This document shows, piece by piece, positions 23,998-33,408 of a DNA stretch of 48,319 bases (its first letter is position 1; every line of letters begins with the position of its first letter). Where the stretch lies: positions 1-48,319 of the forward strand of contig CAZGQG010000012.1 of the NCBI GenBank assembly GCA_964527205.1, read 5' to 3'. A program made the position numbers and the translations under genes. The DNA is from JARICQ01 sp964527205 (lineage in GTDB: Bacteria > Bacillota > Clostridia > Tissierellales > Tissierellaceae). The notes under the pieces are model-generated. The model made no database searches. It was not told where the DNA came from and saw only the letters and a list, made by a program, of their open reading frames with translations.

Positions 23998-26112
23998 ATG
24001 AAGGAAATTGTACTTGAACTTAATGGACTTAATTGTTCTAGCTGTGCACAGAAAATTGAAGATTTTACAAAGGATATTGATGGAGTGGAGGGGGTACAAC
24101 TTGATTTTGTATCCAAAAAACTTAAAATCATGTCAGAAGAAGAGAAGGAAGAAACAATTACTAGTCAGGTTAGGAAAATAGTAAAGCGTTTAGAGCCAGA
24201 TGTAGTAGTTTTAAATAAAAGCAAAGGATCAGAGGAAAACACTGAAGATCATGATCATGTTCATAGTCATGATGAAGTAAATAGAGATGAAATAATAAAA
24301 TTAATAATTGGTGGGGTCCTATTTGTAAGCCCATTTTTATTTAAATTGCAAGGAACCAGTAGATTCTTAGTTTATTTGCTGGCTTATTTAATAGTTGGAC
24401 ACAAGGTAATTATTAGAGCCCTTAGAAATGTATTTGCTGGGGTTCCCTTTGATGAGAACTTCTTGATGTCCATAGCAACTATAGCCGCCTTTGGAATAGG
24501 TGAATATCCAGAGGGTGTAGCTGTAATGCTATTTTATCAAGTAGGTGAAATGTTCCAGGGAATGGCAGTAAATAGATCAAGAAACTCCATATCTGCCCTA
24601 CTAGACATTAGACCAGATTCAGCAAATCTAGTAAGAGGCGGGGATATAATCCCAGTTGATCCTGAGACAGTAAATATAGGAGATTATATAATAGTAAGGC
24701 CTGGGGAAAAGATTCCTTTAGATGGTGAAGTAGTAGAGGGAGAATCCCTATTAGATACATCAAATATAACTGGGGAGTCAGTGCCAAGAAAAGTTAAGGT
24801 AGGAGATATGGCCATTTCAGGCGTAGTAAATATTGATGGACTCTTAAAGGTAAGGGTTAATAAGAGTTTTGGAGAGTCAACTATATCCAAGATACTTGAT
24901 TTAGTTGAAAATGCTTCTAGCAAAAAAGCACCTACAGAAAACTTTATAACCAAATTTGCTAGATATTACACTCCAGTAGTAGTTTTTCTAGCTGTTGCTA
25001 TTGCCCTAATACCACCACTTTTAATGGATGGAGATTGGAGTAACTGGATATATAGAGCCAGTGTATTCTTAGTTATATCATGTCCATGTGCCCTGGTAAT
25101 ATCTATTCCCCTAGGTTTCTTTGGAGGTATAGGTGGAGCTTCAAAGGCTGGTATCCTAATAAAGGGTGGAAATTATTTAGAGGCCTTAAATGACATAGAC
25201 ACCTTGGTATTTGACAAAACAGGAACAATTACAAAGGGAATATTCCAAGTAAACCATATAATAGCCTATGAGGATTACTCCCAGGATGAAATATTAGAAC
25301 TTGCAGCCTATGGAGAGTATTACTCAAATCATCCTATAGGAAGTTCTATAGTAAGCTTTTATGACAGGGAGATAAAGAAGGAATATATAAGTGACTATAA
25401 AGAGATTCCAGGTAAGGGTATAAATGTTAAAATAAATGAAGAAGAGATACTTCTTGGAAATGCAGATCTTTTAGAGGATAGGTCTATTGAATTTAAGCCT
25501 GTTGACTCTATTGGTACTGTGGTGTATATTACAAAAGAAAACAAGCATATAGGAACCATAACTGTAGCAGATAAAATAAAGGACAATATAATAGAAGATA
25601 TGAAGAGGTTAAAATCAATAGGAATTAAAGAAACAATAATGCTTTCAGGGGATAATGAAGAGACTACAAAAAAAGTAGCAGATATAGTAGGTATAGACAA
25701 GGCTTACGGAAATCTTCTTCCCCAGGACAAGGTGAGTATATTTGAAGATCTAATAAAGAATAGAAAATCTAAGGTGGCCTTTGTGGGAGATGGAGTTAAT
25801 GATGCACCAGTATTAGCCAGAGCAGATATTGGTATTGCCATGGGTGGTCTAGGCTCTGATGCAGCTATAGAGGCATCAGATATAGTTATAATGACAGATG
25901 AGATTGGTAAAATAGGGACAGCTGTTAAAATTGCCAATAAGACCAAAAGAATAGTAACCCAAAACATAGTATTTGCCCTAGCAGTAAAGTTAATAATACT
26001 AATACTTGGAGCCATAGGTATAGCAACCATGTGGGAAGCTGTATTTGCAGATGTAGGAGTATCTATAATAGCCATACTAAATTCAATTAGAGCATTAAAA
26101 GTAGAGGAATAA
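23998..26112 (+). CDS. Zn2+/Cd2+/Pb2+-exporting P-type ATPase (P1B-2)
   Basis: A 704-aa heavy-metal efflux pump in the cytoplasmic membrane. The N-terminal HMA domain has the GLNCSSC metal site (Cys13, Cys16), then a His/Asp cluster HDHVHSH (85-91). Membrane helices follow, with the CPC motif (Cys362, Cys364) in SCPCALVISIPLG, the ITGESVP actuator motif, the phosphorylation site DKTGT (Asp406), an HP motif (NHPIGSS) and GDGVNDAPVLARADIG. CPC followed by ALVIS and the His-rich N-terminus indicate Zn/Cd rather than Cu. RBS AGGAGG at 23987. A strong promoter and a candidate operator precede it. Confidence 0.94.
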   Translation: MKEIVLELNGLNCSSCAQKIEDFTKDIDGVEGVQLDFVSKKLKIMSEEEKEETITSQVRKIVKRLEPDVVVLNKSKGSEENTEDHDHVHSHDEVNRDEIIKLIIGGVLFVSPFLFKLQGTSRFLVYLLAYLIVGHKVIIRALRNVFAGVPFDENFLMSIATIAAFGIGEYPEGVAVMLFYQVGEMFQGMAVNRSRNSISALLDIRPDSANLVRGGDIIPVDPETVNIGDYIIVRPGEKIPLDGEVVEGESLLDTSNITGESVPRKVKVGDMAISGVVNIDGLLKVRVNKSFGESTISKILDLVENASSKKAPTENFITKFARYYTPVVVFLAVAIALIPPLLMDGDWSNWIYRASVFLVISCPCALVISIPLGFFGGIGGASKAGILIKGGNYLEALNDIDTLVFDKTGTITKGIFQVNHIIAYEDYSQDEILELAAYGEYYSNHPIGSSIVSFYDREIKKEYISDYKEIPGKGINVKINEEEILLGNADLLEDRSIEFKPVDSIGTVVYITKENKHIGTITVADKIKDNIIEDMKRLKSIGIKETIMLSGDNEETTKKVADIVGIDKAYGNLLPQDKVSIFEDLIKNRKSKVAFVGDGVNDAPVLARADIGIAMGGLGSDAAIEASDIVIMTDEIGKIGTAVKIANKTKRIVTQNIVFALAVKLIILILGAIGIATMWEAVFADVGVSIIAILNSIRALKVEE

Positions 26113-26121
26113 TATTCCTCT
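26103..26121 (+). terminator. Terminator of the metal ATPase gene
   Basis: A 9-bp palindromic stem (AGAGGAATA / TATTCCTCT) overlapping the stop codon and followed by a run of eight T. Confidence 0.85.
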
Positions 26122-26179
26122 CTTTTTTTTATCTTAAAATGTGTTAAAATAGATATAATGAGACTTAAGAGGTGGAAGG

Positions 26180-27112
26180 ATGAAAGATAAAATTAAAGAT
26201 GAAAATAGATTTCAAAATTATTTAATACTGGCAAAAAATCAATACTTGGCTGGGGATAATACAGCTTCTATTAAGTCCTATGAAAAAGCCTTGGATTTTG
26301 CCCCTGATGAGAAGCATTATATTGATGTGCTTTTTAACATGGCATATATATATGATGAAGGTGGAAGGATAGAAGAAGCCTTGGCCAGCTATGAAAAGAT
26401 TAAGGAAAAAGAAAAGGATGCAGCTGGAGCCTACTACGGAATTGCAATGACAAGCGAAAAGCTAGGGAATAGGGAAAGAGCTATGGCAAACTATAATAAG
26501 GCTATAGAACTAGATCCGGATTATGATAGGGCCTACTACTATGCTGCAGATTTATATGATAAACTAGGGGACAAGGATAAGGCCTTAGAATATTATCTTA
26601 AGGTTGTAGAGTTAAAACCTAAGGATCACATAGCCTATAACAATATAGCTTCCATATATGAAGAAGAGGGCAAGAATATAAAGGCTTTAAATATGGTAAA
26701 GAAGAGCTTGGCAATAGAAAAAAACTATTACAAGTCCTTATTTAATATGGGAGTAATCCAAAGCAAACTAGGTAATGAGAAACAGGCTGTAGGCTTTTAT
26801 TTTAGAGCCATAGAAGAAAACCCAGAATTCTGGCAAAGTTATTTAAATATTTCAGCTATATATATAGCTGAAGAAGAATATAGAAAGACAGTGGAAATAC
26901 TTAATAGGGGAATCAAGAAAAATCCCTTGGCCCATGATCTCTACTACAATAGGGCATGTGCCTATGCCATACTTAGGGAAAGGGAAAATGCCTTGGAAGA
27001 TATAAGAAAGGCCATAGATTTGTCGCCGGAAATAGTGGAATATGTTAAGCTAGATAAGGATTTTGATGTTTTCCGTGATGATTTAGAATTTCAAAAAATA
27101 ATAAATAAATAA
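26180..27112 (+). CDS. Tetratricopeptide repeat protein
   Basis: 310 aa, almost wholly TPR units of 34 residues (about seven) from residue 8 to about 290. For example, AYYGIAMTSEKLGNRERAMANYNKAIELDP is one of several near-consensus units. There is no signal peptide or membrane segment, so it is a cytoplasmic scaffold for protein-protein contacts. No catalytic domain is visible. It is 27 nt upstream of the methionine aminopeptidase start used here and probably shares its transcript. Confidence 0.9.
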   Translation: MKDKIKDENRFQNYLILAKNQYLAGDNTASIKSYEKALDFAPDEKHYIDVLFNMAYIYDEGGRIEEALASYEKIKEKEKDAAGAYYGIAMTSEKLGNRERAMANYNKAIELDPDYDRAYYYAADLYDKLGDKDKALEYYLKVVELKPKDHIAYNNIASIYEEEGKNIKALNMVKKSLAIEKNYYKSLFNMGVIQSKLGNEKQAVGFYFRAIEENPEFWQSYLNISAIYIAEEEYRKTVEILNRGIKKNPLAHDLYYNRACAYAILRERENALEDIRKAIDLSPEIVEYVKLDKDFDVFRDDLEFQKIINK

Positions 27113-27139
27113 AATATTATATAGAGAAAGGGAATGAAG

Positions 27140-27892
27140 ATGATAATAATAAAAAGACCTGAAGAAATAGAAAAAATGAGAAAAGCAGGTGAATTGCTAG
27201 CCAATACCCATAAAGAAATTGCCAAGATGATTAAGCCTGGAGTAACTACGGAGGAGATAGATAAATTTGTTGAAAATTATCTCTTAGAACATGGGGCTTA
27301 TCCAGAACAAAAGGGTTACCAGGGCTATGAATATGCAACCTGTGCTTCTATAAATGATGAGATATGCCATGGATATCCACGAAAAACTCCTCTGGAAGAG
27401 GGAGATATAGTTTCAATTGACATGGTGGTAAATTTAGATGGTTGGTTGGCAGATTCTGCTTGGTCCTATGCTGTAGGAGAAGTATCAGAGGAAGCTAGAG
27501 AGCTTTTAGATGTAACTAAGGAAGCCATGTATAAGGGTATAGAAAAGGCAGTAATAGGAAATAGAATAGGAGACATTGGCCATGCCATACAAAGCTTTGC
27601 AGAAGAAAAAGGCTACTCCGTTGTTAAGGATTTTGTAGGACATGGCATAGGTCAAGATATGCATGAAGACCCTCAAGTGCCACATTATGGAGTTCCTGGA
27701 AGGGGGCCTAGATTGCTTGAAGGCATGGTAATTACCATTGAACCAATGATTAATAGAGGAGTATACAATATGAAGATGGATGATAATGGTTGGACATCTA
27801 GAACAGTAGATGGAGAACTATCTGCCCAGTTTGAACATACTCTTGCTATAACCAAGGATGGACCACTAATATTAACTGATCAAGATAAGTAG
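27140..27892 (+). CDS. map: Methionine aminopeptidase, type I
   Basis: 250 aa; removes the initiator Met from nascent proteins. Metal ligands are visible: Asp in VSIDMVV and in WLADSAW, His in VGHGIGQ, Glu in TIEPM and Glu in QFEHT. The CHGYP histidine is also present. The start MIIIKRPEEIEKMRKAG matches the family; AAAGGG ends 7 nt before ATG 27140, while an in-frame ATG at 27134 lies too close to it. The substrate loop looks normal. A terminator follows. Confidence 0.96.
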   Translation: MIIIKRPEEIEKMRKAGELLANTHKEIAKMIKPGVTTEEIDKFVENYLLEHGAYPEQKGYQGYEYATCASINDEICHGYPRKTPLEEGDIVSIDMVVNLDGWLADSAWSYAVGEVSEEARELLDVTKEAMYKGIEKAVIGNRIGDIGHAIQSFAEEKGYSVVKDFVGHGIGQDMHEDPQVPHYGVPGRGPRLLEGMVITIEPMINRGVYNMKMDDNGWTSRTVDGELSAQFEHTLAITKDGPLILTDQDK

Positions 27893-27893
27893 G

Positions 27894-27923
27894 AAAAAGC
27901 TGTGATTTAATTCACAGCTTTTT
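27894..27923 (+). terminator. Terminator after map
   Basis: A 12-bp stem (AAAAAGCTGTGA / TCACAGCTTTTT) with a 6-nt loop and a T run. Confidence 0.9.
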
Positions 27924-27949
27924 TAATAGAAGATAAGAGGATGATATAG

Positions 27950-28606
27950 ATGAAAAAAGAAGAAGTCAAGATAAATCTACTAAAGGCTCGAATACCAGAG
28001 AAAGTGGAGAATTTGGAATTAGAAGATATAAGTATAGAGGACGAAGATTACTTTAAGGAAAGGATAATAAGTAATTCCTATATAGAGGGACAAAGAGCTG
28101 AGAGGGTAATATTTGAAAATACTAGCTTTGAGAATGTAGTCTTTGAAGAAGTAGTTTTTAATGATTTAGAACTAACAGATGTTAGATTTCTCAACTGTGA
28201 TTTATCCAATATGGATTTAAGCGGAGCTATAATACATAGGGTTGAATTTCTAGACTGCAAGATGCTAGGTGTAAAATTAATAGATGCAACCTTTCGCAAT
28301 GTAGTATTTGAAAATTGTAATTTAGCCTATTCAAACCTAAGTGGGTCAAGTTTGAAAAGTGTCATTTTTAGAGGCTCTGCCATGGAAAATGCTGACTTTC
28401 ATAGTCTTGAATTAGAAAAGATAGCTTTTACTAATAATAATATGAAATCTATTCAAATGACTGGTACTAGTTTAAAGGATATAGATTTAAGTGACTCTAA
28501 GATAGAAGGAATGTGGCTAGGTATAGATGAATTAAGGGGAGCAATTGTTTCCAGCGACCAAGTTATAGGATTTGCATCCCTATTAGGGCTCCATATAAAA
28601 AGATAA
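27950..28606 (+). CDS. Pentapeptide repeat protein
   Basis: 218 aa. From about residue 45 to 195 the sequence follows the A(D/N)LxX five-residue rhythm with Phe/Leu at the centre (FENTSFENVVFEEVVF, LSNMDLSGAI, LAYSNLSGSSLKSVIF, LKDIDLSDSKIEGMWL). This forms a right-handed quadrilateral beta-helix. No signal peptide is seen. Some such proteins mimic DNA and protect gyrase; that cannot be inferred here. It lies directly upstream of the phospholipase D gene and may be cotranscribed. Confidence 0.9.
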   Translation: MKKEEVKINLLKARIPEKVENLELEDISIEDEDYFKERIISNSYIEGQRAERVIFENTSFENVVFEEVVFNDLELTDVRFLNCDLSNMDLSGAIIHRVEFLDCKMLGVKLIDATFRNVVFENCNLAYSNLSGSSLKSVIFRGSAMENADFHSLELEKIAFTNNNMKSIQMTGTSLKDIDLSDSKIEGMWLGIDELRGAIVSSDQVIGFASLLGLHIKR

Positions 28607-28639
28607 GTTATGAGGATAAGATTATAGAGGGTGATTGCT

Positions 28640-30064
28640 TTGGATAGGGAAAGAATAAGATATTTTATAAGAAAAGCTTTTAGATATTATTTAGTCTATG
28701 TTTTGATTTTTGCTGTACTAATATTTGCTTTTCACGAACCAAGGAAGAAAAACAATATTTCCCTTGATCAAGGTTCTGAAGTTGAAGGCTTTAATAGGGA
28801 TAGGGTGGTTCTGATTGAATCTGGAGAGGATGCAGCCCTTACAAGACTAAATTTAATTGAAAATGCCAAGAAGAGTATAGATATATCCTATTATAGCTTT
28901 ACAGATGGTATTTCTACAAAAATTATCCTTTCAAGCATAGTAGATGCAGCGGATAGGGGAGTAGATGTAAGAATACTTTTAGATGGAATATTTAATAATC
29001 TAAAGGGAGATTTGAGAAATACCATCTATGGATTTGAGCTTCATCCCAATATAGAACTGAAATTTTACCAGCCCTTAAGGCTTATTTCACCCCTAAGTTG
29101 GAACAACCGCTTACATGACAAGATAATAATAGTTGATGAGAGCCTAGCCCTTATAGGAGGAAGAAATATAGGGGATAGGTACTTTAGGGAAGAGAAGATG
29201 AAGGATGCCTTTGTAAAAGATAGGGATGTACTTATTTTAAAGGACCCAGATCATAGCTCCAGTGTTATAGGAGACATGAGGGATTATTATGAAAAAATTT
29301 GGAATCATGAATATTCCAAGGCCCCAATAAAAAACTTAAGCTCCAGACAGAGAGATAAGGGCATGGATTTTAATCAAAGTTTAAAATCTGGCTATATAGA
29401 TTTCAAAGAAATATACCTAGAAGATTATAAGTATATAGATTGGAGAGAAAAGTCCATAGATGCTGATCATATAAAGTTTGTCTATAATCCTATAGGAAAG
29501 ACAAATCAAGATCCATGGTGTCTAAGAGAAATACTTAAGCTCTCATCACAGGCTAAGGAGTCAATCTTTATACAAAGCCCTTATATTATTCCTTCTAGAA
29601 GTATGATTCAAAACTTTAATGAATACCCTATAGACTACAAAAAGATTAGTATTTTGACAAATTCACTAGCATCAAGTCCAAATCCTCTGGCTGTTTCTGG
29701 TTATATCAATAATAAAGAGGCAATTATTGACAGCGGTGCAGATATTTATGAATACCAAGGACCTGATTCTATCCACAGTAAAACATATATAATAGATGGA
29801 TATAAAAGTGTAATTGGCTCCTTTAATTTTGATGCCAGAAGTAGCTATATAAATACAGAATCCATGGTTGTAATCACAAGTAGGGAATTTGCTGATATAT
29901 TAAAGGAAGAGATTGAAAAAGATATAGGGAAGAGTTTAAAGGTAGGAAAAGATTATAAATATATAGAAAATCCAAGTGTGGAAGAGGGAAAAATATCTAT
30001 TTTTATAAAAATTTTATCAGAATTCTTATCAAAATTAGTAAGCTTTCTAGAGTATTTATTGTAG
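28640..30064 (+). CDS. Phospholipase D family protein, cardiolipin synthase-like
   Basis: About 474 aa. An N-terminal membrane anchor (about 15-35) is followed by two PLD domains, each with an intact HKD motif: LHDKIIIVDESLALIGGRN and IHSKTYIIDGYKSVIGSFN. Both catalytic halves are present, so a phosphatidyltransferase or phospholipase activity is likely. It differs from the Cls gene at 8646 in having one rather than two N-terminal helices. I prefer TTG 28640 because AGAGG at 28626-28630 abuts an in-frame GTG at 28631. The last 70 bases are repeated, in decayed form, about 1.2 kb downstream. Confidence 0.87.
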   Translation: MDRERIRYFIRKAFRYYLVYVLIFAVLIFAFHEPRKKNNISLDQGSEVEGFNRDRVVLIESGEDAALTRLNLIENAKKSIDISYYSFTDGISTKIILSSIVDAADRGVDVRILLDGIFNNLKGDLRNTIYGFELHPNIELKFYQPLRLISPLSWNNRLHDKIIIVDESLALIGGRNIGDRYFREEKMKDAFVKDRDVLILKDPDHSSSVIGDMRDYYEKIWNHEYSKAPIKNLSSRQRDKGMDFNQSLKSGYIDFKEIYLEDYKYIDWREKSIDADHIKFVYNPIGKTNQDPWCLREILKLSSQAKESIFIQSPYIIPSRSMIQNFNEYPIDYKKISILTNSLASSPNPLAVSGYINNKEAIIDSGADIYEYQGPDSIHSKTYIIDGYKSVIGSFNFDARSSYINTESMVVITSREFADILKEEIEKDIGKSLKVGKDYKYIENPSVEEGKISIFIKILSEFLSKLVSFLEYLL

Positions 30065-30117
30065 CAAATAATCTTGATATTAAGGTTAGGATGGTATTGC
30101 ACCTAGCTTAGGATCAA

Positions 30118-30146
30118 TTGACAATACAATAGGCTGGGAATATAAT
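30118..30146 (+). promoter_or_regulatory. Strong sigma-A promoter of the radical SAM gene
   Basis: TTGACA, 17-nt spacer, TATAAT, about 68 nt before the start codon. Confidence 0.75.
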
Positions 30147-30213
30147 AAATACAAGAGACCATAGTAAAGCAATCTGGCCAATAATAATTGAAAGTAGATT
30201 GAGGAGGATTATT

Positions 30214-31140
30214 ATGAAAGATTTTAAATACGTTTACGGACCTGTTCCTTCAAGAAGAATGGGTCTTTCCCTTGGGATAAGTCCTATACCAGATGGACAT
30301 TGTAATTATTCATGCATATACTGTCAACTGGGAAGAACTAGGAAAATGACCAATACTCGGGAGATATATTTTGATTATAAGGATATAATTAGAGAATTTA
30401 AACTTTACTTAAAAGACAATGTTGAATTTGATGTACTTACTATAGTGGGAGAGGGAGAACCTCTCTTATATAAGGATTTGGGAATATTAATTAGGAAATT
30501 AAAAAAACTAACAAACAAGCCTATTGCAGTGATAACAAATGGAGCACTTTTAAGTGACTCTCAAGTAAGGGAGGAATTAAAAAATGCAGATATAGTTCTT
30601 CCCTCACTAGATGCTGACAGTGAAGAAATTTTTAAGGAAATAAATAGACCCTCCGGAGCTATAAATTATGATCAAGTATTAGAGGGATTGGAGATTTTTT
30701 CCAAGGATTACCAAGGCCAGTTATGGATAGAGACAATGATAGTAAAAGGTCTTAACGATAATAAAGAATTTTTCCTATCATTAAAAGAAATACTGTCTAA
30801 AATTACCTATCATAAATTATATATTAATTCACCTGTAAGGCCACCGGCAGAAAAATTTGTAGAAGAAGCATCAAAAGAAAGCATAGATCAAGCTATTAGG
30901 ATATTAGGTGGGATTTCTATAGACAAACTTGCCTCTGAAGGTTTTCATAGTAAAGAAGAAGATGATTATCAGGCTGTCCTTAGTATTGTTAAAAGACATC
31001 CAATGAATCAATATGAAATAAAATCTTTTATTGAACAAAGAGATAATTCCAATATAGAGGAGTTTTTTGATAAGCTAAATAATGACAAGGATATAGAGAT
31101 AGTAAATTACAAGGGATACAATTCCTATAGAATAAAATAA
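30214..31140 (+). CDS. Radical SAM protein (COG0731-like)
   Basis: About 308 aa. The start MKDFKYVYGPVPSRRMGLSLG precedes the CxxxCxxC motif (Cys30, Cys34, Cys37; HCNYSCIYCQLG) that binds the [4Fe-4S]-SAM cluster. VGEGEPLLY is the SAM-binding GGE-like motif, followed by the TIM-barrel segments (ITNGALL, LPSLDADSEE). The C-terminal 70 residues look like a winged-helix domain. This group is broadly annotated as wyosine-synthase-like, but the bacterial members have no established substrate. ATG 30214 follows GAGGAGG; a TTG at 30199 is in frame but unlikely. Confidence 0.88.
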   Translation: MKDFKYVYGPVPSRRMGLSLGISPIPDGHCNYSCIYCQLGRTRKMTNTREIYFDYKDIIREFKLYLKDNVEFDVLTIVGEGEPLLYKDLGILIRKLKKLTNKPIAVITNGALLSDSQVREELKNADIVLPSLDADSEEIFKEINRPSGAINYDQVLEGLEIFSKDYQGQLWIETMIVKGLNDNKEFFLSLKEILSKITYHKLYINSPVRPPAEKFVEEASKESIDQAIRILGGISIDKLASEGFHSKEEDDYQAVLSIVKRHPMNQYEIKSFIEQRDNSNIEEFFDKLNNDKDIEIVNYKGYNSYRIK

Positions 31141-31227
31141 AATATAAATGGTAGAAGATTTAAAGAAGATAAGATTCTTATTCATCTTAAAAGCTAGCCC
31201 TATTAATGGAAAGAAGGATATTTTTTA

Positions 31228-31306
31228 GGTGGAGGATATCTGTTTTTATAAAAAAATATCAGAATTCTTATCAAAATTACTAAGCTTTCTAGAGTGTTTA
31301 TTTTAG
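31228..31306 (+). pseudogene. Remnant of the 3' end of a phospholipase D gene
   Basis: About 70 bases here closely match the end of the phospholipase D gene at about 29993-30064. They share a 20-base exact block beginning ATCAGAATTCTTATC and then the AAGCTTTCTAGAG stretch up to a TAG stop. A 1-base indel and a few substitutions break the frame. There is no start or upstream domain, so it is a decayed duplicate tail. Confidence 0.75.
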
Positions 31307-31416
31307 ATAAGAATCTTTTATTTAAATATATAAGGTAATAGCCTTGAATATTTCCTCTTTATAATGTAATATAGTCAAGGTTGATGAGGAAATTTAATCT
31401 TAGAGGAGAAATGTTT

Positions 31417-32781
31417 ATGGACAAGAATATAGATTTAAGACAGGGAGATATAAGCTCAGTACTTATAAAACTAGCACTTCCTATAATGGGAACATCTTTT
31501 ATGCAGATGATATACAGTCTAACAGATATGATGTGGCTAGGAAGACTTAGTACCAACTCAGTAGCCGCTGCAGGGACAGTTGGCTTTTACCTATGGTTAG
31601 CTATGAGTATGGTGCTCATATCCCAAATAGGGGTAAGCACAGGGGTTGCCCAGGCCTATGGCAGGGAAGACATGGCTGGTGCTAGAAAATACATATCAAA
31701 TGGTATGAAATTAGATATATTTATAGGACTCATTTATTCCATACTCCTATTTGCTTTTAGGCATCAGCTAATAGGATTTTTCAACTTAGATGACCAAGAA
31801 GTAGTAGATATGGCAATACAGTATTTGGTTATTATATCTGCAGGACTTATTTTCCACTTTATTAATCCAATATTTTCAGCTGTATTTAATGCCAGTGGAA
31901 ACAGTGTAACTCCCTTTAAAATTACAGTGGTTGGACTTATAGCTAATATAATTTTAGATCCAATCTTCATATTTGGACTAGGACCTGTACCTAAACTAGG
32001 TATAAGAGGGGCTGCTATTGCAACAGTGGCAGCTCAAATACTTGTAAGTTTAATATTTATAATTGCAACTAGAGATAATATCCTATTTAGAAATTTAAAT
32101 ATGCTTAAAGCCCCAGATAAGAAGTATGTGAAGAGAATACTAAAGCTAGGAGTGCCCGCATCACTTCAGTCTGCAATTCACGCCATTATATCCATGACCC
32201 TTACTAGGATACTAGCAAAATGGGGGGCTACTCCTGTAGCTGTAGCTTCCATAGGGTCCCAGATAGAATCCCTATCCTGGATGTCTGCGGAAGGATTTGC
32301 CCAGGCCATAGCTGCCTTTACTGGACAAAACTTTGGAGCAAGAAATTTTGAAAGAGTAAAAAGGGGTTATTACACTGGACTAAAGATAGTAGGAACTATT
32401 GGAATAGGAGTAAGTATCTTACTTATCTTTGGTGGGAAATACATATTTAAAATATTTACACCGGATGACTTAGAAGCTATTGAACTTGGAATAATATATT
32501 TAAGAATACTAGGCCTATCCCAGTTATTTATAACCATAGAGATAGGATCTGCAGGAGCCTTTAATGGCATAGGCAGAACCCATATTCCAGCAATTACAGG
32601 TATAGTACTTAATGCAATCAGGATACCTATGGCCCTATTATTATCCAGTACAGCCCTAGAACTTACAGGTGTATGGTGGAGTATGACCATAAGCACTATC
32701 TTAAAAGGAATAATACTTACACTTTTATTTGTATACACCCTACACAGAGGACTTGAAAATATAAAAACCAGTGAAGGTTAA
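31417..32781 (+). CDS. MATE family efflux transporter
   Basis: 454 aa, 12 predicted membrane helices. DLRQGDISSVLIKLALPIMGTSFMQMIYSLTDMMWLGRL is split over the first helices in MATE manner, with two homologous halves. It is a Na+- or H+-coupled exporter of cationic drugs or metabolites; substrate unknown. AGAGGAG at 31402-31408 lies 8 nt before ATG 31417; the frame is open upstream to 31381. TTGAAT-17-TAATAT lies upstream as a possible promoter. It is convergent with the DUF1667 gene. Confidence 0.92.
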   Translation: MDKNIDLRQGDISSVLIKLALPIMGTSFMQMIYSLTDMMWLGRLSTNSVAAAGTVGFYLWLAMSMVLISQIGVSTGVAQAYGREDMAGARKYISNGMKLDIFIGLIYSILLFAFRHQLIGFFNLDDQEVVDMAIQYLVIISAGLIFHFINPIFSAVFNASGNSVTPFKITVVGLIANIILDPIFIFGLGPVPKLGIRGAAIATVAAQILVSLIFIIATRDNILFRNLNMLKAPDKKYVKRILKLGVPASLQSAIHAIISMTLTRILAKWGATPVAVASIGSQIESLSWMSAEGFAQAIAAFTGQNFGARNFERVKRGYYTGLKIVGTIGIGVSILLIFGGKYIFKIFTPDDLEAIELGIIYLRILGLSQLFITIEIGSAGAFNGIGRTHIPAITGIVLNAIRIPMALLLSSTALELTGVWWSMTISTILKGIILTLLFVYTLHRGLENIKTSEG

Positions 32782-32796
32782 CTTCCACTGGTTTTT
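32763..32796. terminator. Bidirectional terminator between MATE gene and DUF1667 gene
   Basis: An 11-bp perfect stem (AAAAACCAGTG / CACTGGTTTTT) overlapping the 3' ends of both convergent genes, with A/T runs on both sides. Confidence 0.88.
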
Positions 32797-33164
32797 CCCT
32801 TTTCAAGTTTATTTACTTTTCTGGCAGCAATTAAATTGACCCCAGTATTTAAAATATTTTCCACTATTATATCTCCCCTTTTAAGAGGAGCATAAGCCAC
32901 AGTATTTCTTATAAGATCCATAGCATCATCAACTAAGTGAGAGGCTATGACAGCATCCGTTCTTACAGGAACTCTTCCCATGGGACCATTCTTTAAGAGA
33001 ACTCTAGAACTTAAGACCCGGGAGGGTTCTGTAATTTCCTTTAGTCCATATTCAACTCCACGGTTGCACCTATTGCCCCTAATATTATAGCCACTAGGAT
33101 CCAACTCATCTTCTACAATCTTCAAGTTACAAGCCATAGGGCATACCTTACATACTAGATCCAT
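32778..33164 (-). CDS. DUF1667 domain protein (CxxC, putative iron-sulfur)
   Basis: 128 aa. It begins MDLVCKVCPMACNLKIVE and has a second cysteine pair region around RGNRCNRGVEYG, followed by the conserved EPSRVLSSRVLLKNGPMGRVPVRT. These match DUF1667. In most anaerobes this protein is encoded next to an FAD-dependent glycerol-3-phosphate dehydrogenase and an NAD(P)/FAD oxidoreductase, and is thought to be a small redox subunit. Here neither partner is adjacent. The RBS on the minus strand is GGAGG before ATG. Confidence 0.85.
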   Translation of the reverse strand: MDLVCKVCPMACNLKIVEDELDPSGYNIRGNRCNRGVEYGLKEITEPSRVLSSRVLLKNGPMGRVPVRTDAVIASHLVDDAMDLIRNTVAYAPLKRGDIIVENILNTGVNLIAARKVNKLEKGKTSGS

Positions 33165-33308
33165 ATTAAAACCTCCTATATTTACAGGACTATTATATCA
33201 TATTTCAGCTTAGATGATAAAATGTATTATAACAAGTCTATAATATTATCAGTTATATCAGATCGCTTAGTCAAGGCTGTACTCTTGAGCTTGCGAAGAA
33301 TCTTAGGG

Positions 33309-33408
33309 NNNNNNNNNNNNNNNNNNNNNNNNNNNNNNNNNNNNNNNNNNNNNNNNNNNNNNNNNNNNNNNNNNNNNNNNNNNNNNNNNNNNNNNNNNNN
33401 NNNNNNNN
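33309..33408. other. Assembly gap of 100 N inside the repeat region
   Basis: Exactly 100 N, flanked by the same 23-nt repeat on both sides. Its true length is unknown; extra tandem copies are likely. Confidence 0.98.

Noticed and set aside
31228..31306. Short coding gene after the radical SAM gene
   Set aside because: The sequence matches the phospholipase D tail but is frame-broken and has no start codon with a ribosome binding site.
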